The position numbers were made by a program, and so were the translations under genes. From Phymorhynchus buccinoides (Eukaryota > Mollusca > Gastropoda > Neogastropoda > Raphitomidae), in the NCBI GenBank assembly GCA_017654935.2, contig CM065689.1, positions 60,780,110 through 60,844,109 on the forward strand: a stretch of 64,000 bases of DNA, read 5' to 3'. Shown piece after piece: positions 24,180 through 35,729 of the stretch (positions are counted from its first letter, which is position 1; each line of letters begins with the position of its first letter). Below the pieces are notes generated by a model. The model saw only the letters and a program-made list of their open reading frames with translations, was not told where the DNA came from and made no database searches.

Positions 24180-26815
24180 TTTAAAAAAAAAAATTATGTA
24201 TGATACATCCTGATTTTGTGCTTGAGCTTGTGCACGTGTGTTTGTGATGGACTCTATTCCCCTTTGGCGGCATTATGCCGCTCCACCAGCTGTGAGAGTT
24301 TTTGTTTTTCTATTCTTGTTTTCGACATGTCAGCTGAAATTCAAATTTCCAAGACCAAGCCAAGCAACTGGCTATAGGCACTACCCATCTTAGCAGTGCC
24401 CCTGTTTTGATTCCAACGCGCGCTCAACTGGCACCGCACAAACAGTTCGCCGCAGGTGTGATGTAACCCCCCACCATACACTCCCCACCACTCCAACCCT
24501 CCCTTTCTCTCACCACTTCTTCCTGATCTCCTACCAAGACAAGGCCTACAAGAGTACCACACGGGACCAGCTGACCATCAAACAGATAGCCAGTCTTTCT
24601 CAAGCCTGACACGATCGCCACTCTGACAGACCTTGATAGGATACAAATTACACGGGACAACGCTCCAAACGAGGCGGTACACTGGAAACGTACACAGATC
24701 CGTGCTGTACTTAGCATTCAATCTGGGCCCTGCTACTGACTAGAAGGAAAATCGCCCGACTTCGTCACTGACAATGGACGTAATGCTGTAACCGAAAACT
24801 TGGCTCGTCGTCTGGAGATGAAGCAAGTGCTAGTGACAATAAACTCCAATGGATACGCTCACTTTCTTTCACACCCTCCCCACCCCTCTGAAAGTTCGCT
24901 GGCGGTGGTGGACATAGCATTGCTACACAAGGACCCTCTTCCTCTTTCTCAAACTGTTAAGGACTGTGTTTCCCTTCACTATTCTTTCGTTGAAATTGCC
25001 TCAACTCTTCCTCAACATACAGCACACGTTGGCAACTTCGTCTGTGTTTTATCGTCCACCTCCCAGTAAAAGAAACATGTTAAAAGACAGTACATTCCTC
25101 AACGAAATGCCATCTTCGTAGAGTATGTTCTTCCCTGTTTGTAAATGATCATTGCTGGCGACTTTGCAAAAAAAAAAAAAGAAAAAAAAAAATTTTATTT
25201 TTTAAAAATACACTATGAAAATGTCCGGACACTAACACCATGAAATTTAGAGATATGGCAAGCATGTTATAATTTGTTCAATCTGTCACTGAGCTACTCA
25301 TGTGCATGGTTTACATCTTGATCTGTCTGTACCATACTGTCATAATTTTGTATTGTCTACAATGTGTGCACGATATTCGTCCGGATCATGGTCTGTGTTG
25401 TGCAAGTAAGTCTCCCCAACCTGTCCGTCGCCCGCCACAACAACATTCATACGCTCTTTTCATAAGATTGACAAGGACTAATTTGAAAGATGATTAGAAA
25501 AGCCATAGCGCCTGCCTGACATGCTCTTCCCGATTTAAACTTCTTTGCAAAATCTGCTCGATAGCACGCCCCTCGCCATCAGGTGTCTGTCAGGACGGAG
25601 AGAAAGCCACACCTTGGTTACAATTAACAAGTCGCTCACACAACTCCAAGAGTTCAACGCGAGCGGCCGCAGAGCCGAAAGTGATGGCTTCCTCTGGTCT
25701 CATTGTTCCAAACAGACTACAACTCCATCAAACAAACCATTGCCAACTAAGTACAAAGCGGCTAAGACTCAGTTTTTCTCCTATAAAATTACGCCTATCA
25801 AGACTGCAAATAACTCTACAAGTGAAACTCACTCTAACATACCGCTGTCATTACGATTAGGTTGAGGTAGGCCTATTACAATAGGAAGTGGTTGGGTTAT
25901 CAATTGGTTACTTTGCCTAGCATTTTTGAAGAAAAAAATCACTTTCAGTACTGTTGACTGCTTTTTTTAAGGCAAATCTGGAAAAATATTTATTCTAAGA
26001 AAAGTACTTGCATAGCAATAATGAACATACTATACTCTGTCACAACCTGTTGTTCATTTGACAGCGAAAAAATTACTTTATGAATAGAGAGAGTGGAACG
26101 AGGGGGGGGGGGGGGGGGGGCCGGCAATGGTGTGAGTGGGTATATAATTAAAAAAGAAGCGCTATAGCATGGTATGTATTATTGTAGCTTTGATTGCTAT
26201 GGTGTAATGATGTTACTAAGCTGTGCATACTTATTGGATGGGTTGCATTAATTTTTGTTTGTATTTGAAAAATCATGAAGAAAAGAGAACTTTCTTTGCA
26301 AAGGGGCAAAACTGAAACATGAATTCAAATCCTAGGCAAAACACAAGCTGCTGTATCCTTCAGATATAGAAACCTCAAAAAAAACTCACTGAGGCCTTTC
26401 TGAACTTTTCCCGAAACAAAATAGTAGCAATTCAAAATGCTTTTCATTCTTATCAGCCGCTAAACGAGTCCCCACCTACTCTGGTCCAAAACTTGTCCGC
26501 CTTTTTTAAACCAGTCACAACACAGTTCGTGAAAGAGTTATAAAAAGACGGCCAAAACTTCTTTTGAACTTGACCCTTTCCCTACATCCCTACACTATGA
26601 AAAAACATTGATACCTTGTTTACCGTCATAAACTAAAAATTTCAACCGTCTTGTCAAGTGGTACATTCCCTGATGATTTAAAGACGCAATTGATGAAGCC
26701 CTGTCACCGACGTTTGTGAACATTCTCATAGAACAGACAGAGAAAAGGCACCGTCTACCACTCGATAACAAAGACCCTGAGGTCTTTCTCCGGCTTCTCA
26801 CCTAAGGGAGACAAC
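24180..26815 (+). mobile_element. Decayed LINE, 5' half (endonuclease to start of reverse transcriptase)
   Basis: With several stops and frame breaks the plus strand gives an endonuclease-like region near 24,790-25,160 (DIALLHKDPLPLSQTVKDC, then a YRPP-like and an AGDF-like segment), DIRPDHGLCC near 25,370, a linker near 25,545-25,800 (AAKTQFFSYKI), and the start of the reverse transcriptase near 26,640-26,800 (SGTFPDDLKTQLMKP). The series matches the domain order of CR1/L2-like ORF2. A poly-G run is at 26,103-26,120. The element is interrupted here and resumes near 29,300. Confidence 0.6.
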
Positions 26816-29290
26816 CTATCATGAAATGCGGCAACCCGTATCAGCACTGACCTGCTCGCGAGATTCCACATCGACTTGTGACTTCATGGCTTTAAAACCG
26901 GTCGAACGTTCAACTCCATATTTTTTGCTTCAGTTAGTCTACATCGTTTCATCGCTTCACCTTCTCCTTGTCATTCGTTTTCCACCTACGGCGTCCAGCG
27001 CTGAGGTGTGGTGAGGGCCACGGTCCTGAAGGATCCTGTCTCAACTTTTTACCTGCACAGCTTAAGACGTGGGTAGCGAAGCTGTTGAGCTTCGGCTGAA
27101 ATCGTCTCTTCTCTCATCCTCATCGCCATCTTCACCCCCTTTTTTTATTTGGTGCCTCATCATCATCCCTTCCCCGCATCGTCCCTGGCGTTCACTGGAG
27201 TCCTGGAAGAAAGCTGTGGACGGTCCGGAACCCCTTCCACCTGCGCGCGATACCTCGAGCCTGGCGAGACAGTGCTGCGGAACTGTCGTGTGGGGAAGAT
27301 TCTTCTTCTTCAACAAAATTCTGCCACTTGGAAGTTTGGTCAGTAGCTGCATAAAAATAGTATAATCCGTGTAAAATTCGAACAACAACGCGCGCGTAAC
27401 AAATGTAGAATAGCTAGTTATAGGTACACATGTGTTATTTGTTGTGCGTTTTCTTTGGTTCATTTTCGTATTATTGCTTGATTTTTGCAAAGGTGCAAGG
27501 AACTGACTGGCTGGGTACGTGACTTCGGTCAGTTGGATAAGGTTTTGCCGGTTGTAGAATGCGGTACTGAACGGCACATATTTTTGAATCAATGTTTTTG
27601 CTCGTCATGTGTGTTTAGGACTGCTACAAATCGTTTTTCGGTGCGAAGTTATTGAGTTCACAGAGGATTCAGGAATCCTAAAGCGTGCACACGCGGAGTA
27701 TTCCTTGTTGCGGGATACTAACTCAAGCTCTGCAAGTGTTCTGTTCCGAGAGCTCAATTGTGAGCTCCATTTTGGGCGCGTTCGTTTCGGAGATAGTGGC
27801 CGCGGCCTCATGTTAGCCTCGCGACCTATGGTAGCTCCGCGGCCTATGTTTAGCTCGCAGGTATAGTACTCCTCGCGGCCTATGTTTAGCCTTGCGGCCT
27901 AGTTTAGCTCGCGGCCTAGTCGTCCTAGCTGAATTAGGTATGAAGAGACTCTGCGGAGAGCTGGATAACAGAGGTTATTCCAGTTGCGTTCTAGCTATGC
28001 TGATAGGGGGCTTGTAAAGCGGTCATCCCCGTTTTCTGTTTCATTTTTGAGAGAAAGTGTCAGTAATGTTTTCAAGGACTTTTTGAAATTTTGAAGTACA
28101 GTGGATGTTATTTGGGGGACAATAAAATTCTTTTCCTGTAGTTATCCGCTTCTGAAGAAATGCGAATGGAAAAGACATATTTTGGTGGTTACATTTTATG
28201 TAATAGTTTCAGAAGAATTAAGTGCCATTCTGTATCTGAAAAGCTGTAAACTTTTCAGAAGATTTAATTGTTATTTGTATTTGAAAAGCTAGAATTTCAA
28301 ATGTATGAAAGCCTGTTGTTCCAGAAAAAGGAAACCTTTTAGTTAATCCTTTTGATTGAAATATTACCCCTAGACTGAGTCGTGTGTTAAAAGATGTACA
28401 AACATGTTGTTCAGCATTTCGGGTTCTTGAGGAGAACCAAGGAAAGCGGGGTGGGGTTAAATCCTGGAAGAGGACTGCTGGGAATTGTTTTTGGGGAAAC
28501 ACAACACTGTAGTTACTCTGGGTGTTCAAAACGAGGTTTTTGTTTTGGTTTTCCTACAGTCCGAACCTTGATACTGTTACCGGTACCGTGTTCCTGGGTT
28601 CCTGTGGTGCCTTGTCGCGTTTTCCCACCTGACCTGTGCTGCCTGGTTGACCGCCCGGTCAACCACTTTACTTTGTTTCGGCCTGTGGAGAGGCCGCCCG
28701 CCTTCCGTCTGGCCCCAATGTTAGGCCCGATCCATGGGCCTGTCTGTGGGTTTGGGCCAGGCTTCGACCGTTCCTGTTTGAGGAGTCTGGGGAGCGATAC
28801 TCTGCGATTTCTCCTCTTGTTTCAGTGCTGTTAGTCTGCCCCTAGGAGGGGCGTCAGCTTTTCTTCTACTGCGTAGTGTCCTCCCGGTCTTATTCTCGTT
28901 ATTCGGACGCTGGCTGTTTGTTTTTGTTGGACATCTCGTCTCGTCTGAACCCTTTCGTCGTCTTCTCTTCAATTTGTGTCTTCAACAAACTTTCTTTAGT
29001 TAATTAGTAAGTTGCCGACTTAGTTATTCCTTGGACAAACTTTGAATGCCATGTATAATGATGTAAATAATTGGGTGAAACGCCTGAATGTATTGAATTG
29101 TGTAAGTGTGTGTGTGTGCTTGCATTAATAATAAATAGTCGTGTTTTGTATGTATTCGGTCTGCGCGTGTGGCCTTCTCCTGTGAGCTGTTTGTTTGGGG
29201 CGTGGAGACTCTCCTTGGGGTTCAAGCTTTCCCTCTCCCGATCTTTGATCAAGATCGAGCGGGGATTTCGTGTACACCCCCTTGAAAAAA
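26816..29290. mobile_element. Unidentified ~2.5-kb segment interrupting the decayed LINE
   Basis: The LINE reverse transcriptase breaks off near 26,815 and resumes near 29,300, so this block appears to be a later insertion. No protein was recognised. Its right end (28,550-29,280) is GC-richer, with an AATAAATAG near 29,130 and a GTGTACA near 29,270, which is LTR-like, but I found no matching second terminal repeat. A solo LTR or non-autonomous element is possible. Confidence 0.35.
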
Positions 29291-30530
29291 ATCTACTCTG
29301 AATCAGTATTGAATTAAAAAATATTGGCAAAAAATATTAGAGAAGTAGTTCTTCATCAGCTATCTCAGCACCTTGTACAAAACAATATTCTCAGTCCCCA
29401 ATCAACTGCTTACCGTGCTGGGCACATACGAAACAGCTCTTATTCGGAACTTAAGGACATTCTGACTTCCCTGACGACGACAAAACATCTGTTTCTTCTT
29501 CTTGATATATCAGCCAGCATTGACACGATTAGACATGAAATGCTACTGACACGACTTGACAACTGACTTTGGCATTTGCGGCACTGTACTAAATGGTTTT
29601 AAATATATTCTCTCCAATAGAAAGCAATTTGTTCTATTGAAAATATGCAGTCATCAAAGTCGCTTGACTTTGGCGTTCCTCAGGATCATACTTGGGCCTG
29701 TACTTTGATCAAGTACAAACACTATTGTCCAAGATAATTAATAGACTTCTGGTCAGCACGAAAATGTTTGCTGGGACGACACCCAGCTCGAACATTGTGG
29801 ACATTACATGGAAACTACCCCCACTTGTCCAAACACTTGAAGACTGTGTTTATGACATCAAACATTGGAAAGTCACAACAACTTAAGTTTAAATGATGCT
29901 AAAAACAGAGGCATTCAGTTGTTCGACAAAATCATGCTCAAAATCTTCCACCCTCTATAGAGCTTTGTTCCACCGAAATTACGTTTATGTGGGCGTTCGT
30001 GATCTCGGCCTTCTATTGATGACTCATCTTTGAAGCAAACACATACTAAAATATGTCAAGCACATGCTTTCTTGAAAAATCCGTTCGCATCAGTTCAATT
30101 AGACCCTTTATGACTGAAGATGGCCCAAAGACACTTGTCACTCCTGTATTACTGTTCTAGATTAGATTATTGCAATGCCTCCGCCTAAGCCACCTACAAC
30201 CTCTCTTCCAACCTCTTCAACGTGCAAAATTCTGCACGGTGCCTTGTATAGAGTCCCAAAACGGCACCATACATCGGATCTTTAATGAAACTACACGGGC
30301 TCAAAATCGAATACCGAATCAAATACAAATCTGATTGACTCTGCTACAAATCGTACAAAAGCCGCACCAGGCCTATCATTTGCAACCTTTTGCAGACTAC
30401 GTCCTGCCCGTTATCCTCGTTCTTCCTCTGATGACAGTATTTCAAATTCCCTCTTACATAGGAAAACAACACGGTTCCAGAGCATTTCCGGTTCAGCTGC
30501 TTGTCACGACACGCTAAGTCGGACGTAGAA
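29291..30530 (+). mobile_element. Decayed LINE, 3' half (reverse transcriptase core and C-terminus)
   Basis: Continues the element that broke off near 26,815. With frame breaks: VVLHQLSQHLVQNNILSPQS, FLLLDISASIDTIRHEMLL (motif A position, with Asp kept but degraded context), TDFGICGTVLNGFK-like and SNRKQFVLLK segments, then near 30,280-30,350 LKIEYRIKYK and LCYKSYKS. Clearly inactive. Confidence 0.6.
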
Positions 30531-31845
30531 AATAAAAACAAAAGCCCCCCCCATACAAAAAAAACTAAACCCAGGAAAAAACCTACTGACTTCTCTCATT
30601 CATCCACAAAACACAGAGGTACCGTAACAACCATATCCTTTTATTCACAAACCACATCAGCGCAATACAACATACATGGCATCAAAACATCAAAACAATC
30701 AATCCCTACAATAATCAGTCTTGTTTCTACCTATTCTTCCTTCTCCCTTCCCTAATAGTCACAGTTCCATCACCACCCATATTCCCACAGACATTCCAAA
30801 CTTTCACCTGTGTCCCTGCTCTTTTCTCCAAGCATCCTCGCCGACAACGAGGGCTACAACTAAGAGTTTGGAGTTCATTCTCCGACCCTATCGCACGTGA
30901 CAAACCTGTGCCGACGAAAGATTCACCCCTCCCAGCTACCAACAACATTTGAGCCCGACCCCGCGAAAATGTCCTCGCTGATCCCCAAACGACGTTGGCG
31001 TTGTCGCACACCAGGCGCAGAATGCAGACAGGAGGCGCTGCAACCAAAACGGATCCGCGACGGCCGTTGACGACGCAGACCGTGGCACTGTGGCGGAGAA
31101 AACGACGAACCCGAGGACAATGCAGGAAGACCCACGGTTCTCAGCTTCTTCGGTGGACGCCGACCCCTCAACACTGCAAGCAACACGGAGAAGAGAAAGC
31201 GCGAGTCGGTTGCTTGCGTCTGAAGACTTCTCGGCTTCTTCAGTGACGATGACCCCGACACTGCATCATCATGGTGAGAGCGCGAATTGGTGGCTTCTCA
31301 AGTTCCAAAAGAGGGGTTGCCTTAGGTCAGAACAAGACACGCTACAAAACACGTAGGCACACTTGTTCAAACACAAGTCTGTAGGCCCACACACAGATTA
31401 CGAAGAAACACGCCTAACGCCCAAGACAAAATCTCTTCAAGCGTAGCGACCTTGGACCCAAACCGCGTCAAAACTTGAGAACAGTCAAACAGCTCACGAC
31501 TCCTAGCATACCACAATCTGGCTACCGCTGGATCTTGTCTGACTTATTCGGCACATCTACAGAAAGTGACGAGAACATCCTTTTCACCACAGGGGCCTAC
31601 ATTCTTTGTGTAGAAACTACAAACCCCTGCTCGAAGCCAATCACCATAAAACAGACACGTCCTAAATCTAGACATCCCTCATTGGATAAAAAACATGCAT
31701 ACAGATTCATTACACGCACTCACTCGACCTCTCATGAACTTTACTCATTTAAAGCTAACTACCAAAACACAGAATACGCAAAACAACCTTTCGTATGCTA
31801 TCGTGTACGAAAAAAACAAGCCTACAAGCTGAAACCGGAGCCTAG
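30531..31845. other. Unrecognised sequence up to the gap
   Basis: No exon of the methyltransferase and no firm mobile-element domain recognised. 30,990-31,300 is GC-richer with open frames lacking any motif I know. The missing first exon of the gene may lie in or beyond the gap. Confidence 0.4.
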
Positions 31846-32345
31846 NNNNNNNNNNNNNNNNNNNNNNNNNNNNNNNNNNNNNNNNNNNNNNNNNNNNNNN
31901 NNNNNNNNNNNNNNNNNNNNNNNNNNNNNNNNNNNNNNNNNNNNNNNNNNNNNNNNNNNNNNNNNNNNNNNNNNNNNNNNNNNNNNNNNNNNNNNNNNNN
32001 NNNNNNNNNNNNNNNNNNNNNNNNNNNNNNNNNNNNNNNNNNNNNNNNNNNNNNNNNNNNNNNNNNNNNNNNNNNNNNNNNNNNNNNNNNNNNNNNNNNN
32101 NNNNNNNNNNNNNNNNNNNNNNNNNNNNNNNNNNNNNNNNNNNNNNNNNNNNNNNNNNNNNNNNNNNNNNNNNNNNNNNNNNNNNNNNNNNNNNNNNNNN
32201 NNNNNNNNNNNNNNNNNNNNNNNNNNNNNNNNNNNNNNNNNNNNNNNNNNNNNNNNNNNNNNNNNNNNNNNNNNNNNNNNNNNNNNNNNNNNNNNNNNNN
32301 NNNNNNNNNNNNNNNNNNNNNNNNNNNNNNNNNNNNNNNNNNNNN
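31846..32345. other. Assembly gap of 500 N
   Basis: Exactly 500 N, a common placeholder length for a scaffold join of unknown size. The sequence immediately after it is the inverted counterpart of about 21,629. Confidence 0.99.
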
Positions 32346-32497
32346 TCCTTTCTCTGTGTTTATCCAAAGATCTTTGTGTTACCGTCTATGCATGCAATTT
32401 TAAATGGCCTTCGCTGATGTGTCATGCATCCAAAGACTTTAGTTGACAGTCTCTCTTCTGTCTGTCCTTCTCTCTCTCTCTCATCTCTCTCTCTCTC

Positions 32498-32532
<35 letters not shown>

Positions 32533-35310
32533 TTCTCAGTTTCATTTATTTTATATTATAAGATTATGTATATAGTTACAGATTCAGTGCAAAAGTATAA
32601 ACCACTTTTTGTTGCTTTCTACATAGAACCCAGAGACGTGTTGATTGTTCGTCGTTTCGAACTGGTATGGAAGATGTTTATATCTTTCCTTGGAACGTTC
32701 TTCTTTGTGACTTTAACATGATTTAAAAAAACCACACACTAGGATGGAACAAACTATGACTTTGCAATCTACTCAACTTATAAAGACACCAACAAGGGTA
32801 TAATCACAGTCACAACTTAATTGTCACATTTATCTAACCAATTCCTACTATGCATTGAATATCATGACCACCTACCCAGTCTGTCTAACATGGTCCGCAA
32901 AGGGTGTCAAGAGATACCCCGGTTATTTTCATAAACCTACACTATCGTCATTATAATAAATTTGTTGAGAGAAGATTTTTTGTTAGGGACTTTATGCAAT
33001 ATTATTTTTCAGTCATATATCAATTCACTGACCCTGATGATGCTCGTATAGAGTGGTAAATATTGTTGTTCCAGTTTTAAATAAGCTGCACCAACTCACA
33101 CTAACTGCGTTAAATTAACTGAAAAGCCTCTTGGTTAAGGCAGAGATAGGGAGCGAAATAAGAAATCGTGAAACATTTTTGCTACGACAGGGAAGAATGA
33201 TCTTTAGACAAAAACGGAATAAAATAACAACAATGAGAAAGAAAGGCCAAGAAAAATATTTCAGTGACTTGATTTCCTCTAAACAAAATTCAAAAGCATT
33301 TGGAAGGCTGTTACCAATTGTCGGGGAAAATAGCGTCTAATCTTCTAACAGGGTTCTAAAAATACCCGCTGAAGAACCTAAATCAACATTTTACAACTGT
33401 GCTGAAAGGATTAGTAAACTGATAAAACCACATTTAAATGTTTAAGCCACTTAATGCTTCTGTGACTCGAAGCACATAACCCCTCATTTAGCATCCCATT
33501 TATGAGTGTTCATGAGGTGTTCACAGAACTCAGTACATTAAACAATGTCGAACTCATGCCGAGGATTAATGGAATTGATCGTAAACTCTAAAATAGCTGC
33601 TCAATTTGATTTCCCGAATCCTGAACATATATTTATAACCTTTGTATTGATAAATTACCTTCCACAGCATTAAAGAACTCTAAAGTTATTCCAATTTTTA
33701 AGTCAGGGGATCCTCCATCCCTCAATTATCGCCCATTCCTTCTATCTATATTAATCAAGCCGCTAGAAAAATACATAAACATAATATTCATCCCTTTAGT
33801 CAGTAATGATTTATTTACCCAAATCAAAAACGTTTTGACCAAACATTCTTGTCATACTATGTTTAAGTAATCTCACTGAGAATAGCATTTCTAAACATAA
33901 TAATGATTGTTTACTGCGTAATTTTTTATCATTTTGCTAAGCATTTGATACCAAAGACCATAAACTTCTCACCAGACAAACTTTTTTAATGTATGCTAAG
34001 TTAATAGGGTGTAAAAGCTAATACGTCTTTCCTTAACGACAGAACGGGGCAGTTCCTCAAGTATCATTCGTGGTCTCTCTGTCTCCAATCAAATTGGTAT
34101 TCCCAAGGCTCTGTTTTAGCCCAATATTGTTTTCAATATACATTAACGACCGTAGCCTCTGCATGTAAGTCTTCCTGCGAACTTTCGCAGACGACACAAG
34201 TTACACACAACAATAAACATATGACGTTTTATGTGCTTCCTTACAACAATATATTGAATAAATTGGTTTTCTTGACGTAGTTGCATCATATGGGCTTTCA
34301 TCCGCAAGAAATCCAATTTATGTTGGTTGCAACTAGGCAAAAGCGCCAAATATAAAGACTAATTATTTATGTAAATTAAATATATTAATAAAACATTGGA
34401 AGAAGTAATTTCTATAAGCTGTTAGGTCCTTACTATTGTATAATACTCTCTCGTGGTCACAAAAAAGCATGGTTTTTTTCAACTTCTGTCCAAGAAACTA
34501 TCACAAAACACATTTCAATTGAATCGAAGTAAACCCTTCTAGACATCATTCCGGCTCTCTTTTTCCTGCATATATATCAATCAGACATGACTATGTGTCA
34601 ACTGGATTTAGCAATGAAAATTGTTTAAAACGCAATTCACAGTATTTATAGACGGTTCCCTTAAACTTATTCTATTAAATCCTCCTCCCTTGATTTCATT
34701 TGACTATACAAATTAGATATTCTGCCTTTTCATGTCAAATGTAAGCATAACAAAGGCTGTGTTTATGTTAAAATATGAATAAATTTAACACCTATTATCT
34801 GCAAAAACATTTCCAGTATATAACATTCGTGGAAGTCGATATTCTACCCCTCGACCTAGAAACAACTCTAGTCATGTCCTCTTAGTCACTCAGGAGCAAA
34901 TTGTGGGACGATATGCTAACCACATAAAACAGAAACCGAGCTTGTCATCGTTCAGAAAGGCATATCATAAATACTTGAGGGACCAATGTAAATCTGTTCA
35001 GTCTTATTTTTACCTACGAATTACAATACTTGTTCACAATACCTTTTAATTATGTTTATATATACATTCAACTGATATGTACCAAGGTGTAGAGCAACAT
35101 TTAGATGTTATGTGAACTGACATACATTGTACATGTACAAATAGAAGAATTTGTATGCATGTCGTATGTTAGCCTAGCATAGAGTATATGCTGGGGCCAA
35201 GACTGGGCCAGTATGTGCAGGGGAGAAGCTCGCTTGTGGCCGTGAGTGCGGCGGGCGAGGGACGTGGCGTAGAGAATCTTGGAAGGTGTTATTTTGTTAG
35301 TTGTTTCTTG
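32346..35310 (+). mobile_element. Right-arm copy of the LINE region, error-like and frame-broken
   Basis: Reverse complement of about 18,560-21,629, including the LINE endonuclease/reverse transcriptase now on the plus strand (recognisable near 32,870-32,930, 33,200-33,340, 33,690-33,760 and 34,880-34,990). It differs from the left copy by many single-base deletions, insertions and substitutions, roughly every 8-15 bases by eye, whereas sequence beyond about 35,310 matches the left arm nearly perfectly. I read this as low-quality contig-end sequence, not biological decay. Confidence 0.75.
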
Positions 35311-35443
35311 GGCGTTTTTTGTGGGGTGGGGTGGGGGTCTTTAATTTTGAATTGCTGTTGTGTGGCCATTTTTGCTCTTGTTGTATTATATTACATGTAT
35401 ATTTTTGTCACTATTGTTGCCGGTTTTGTTTTTGTTTTTTCAG

Positions 35444-35571
35444 AGACATGAATTTTAAGGACTGTACACTGAACATCTTCGCAACAAAAGAGGAGCTGCA
35501 GAGATTTAATGTGGAGGCAGAACGAGACTGGACCAAATTCCTGGTTCTGAGAGCAAAAGAACTCAAACCAG
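35444..35571 (+). CDS. Methyltransferase exon D, right copy
   Basis: 128 bp between GTTTTTTCAG and CAG|GTTAGT. Coding sequence as in the left copy ([20 protein letters not shown]). The acceptor context differs: about 200 bp present upstream of the left acceptor is missing, so LINE-derived GTTTTGTTTTTG now abuts the site. Confidence 0.85.
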
Positions 35572-35691
35572 GTTAGTGACGATTGACGTTGACGATGATG
35601 ATACTGACGATGATGGTGATACCGATGACGATGGTGATGATGGTGATACTGATGACGATGGTGATGATGATGATGGTGATGATGGTGATAC

Positions 35692-35729
<38 letters not shown>

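Noticed and set aside
24118..24185. Possible first exon of the methyltransferase on the minus strand (GCTAAG|GTGAGT)
   Set aside because: The donor looks good, but only a few codons lie upstream before a T run, with no start codon or family similarity.
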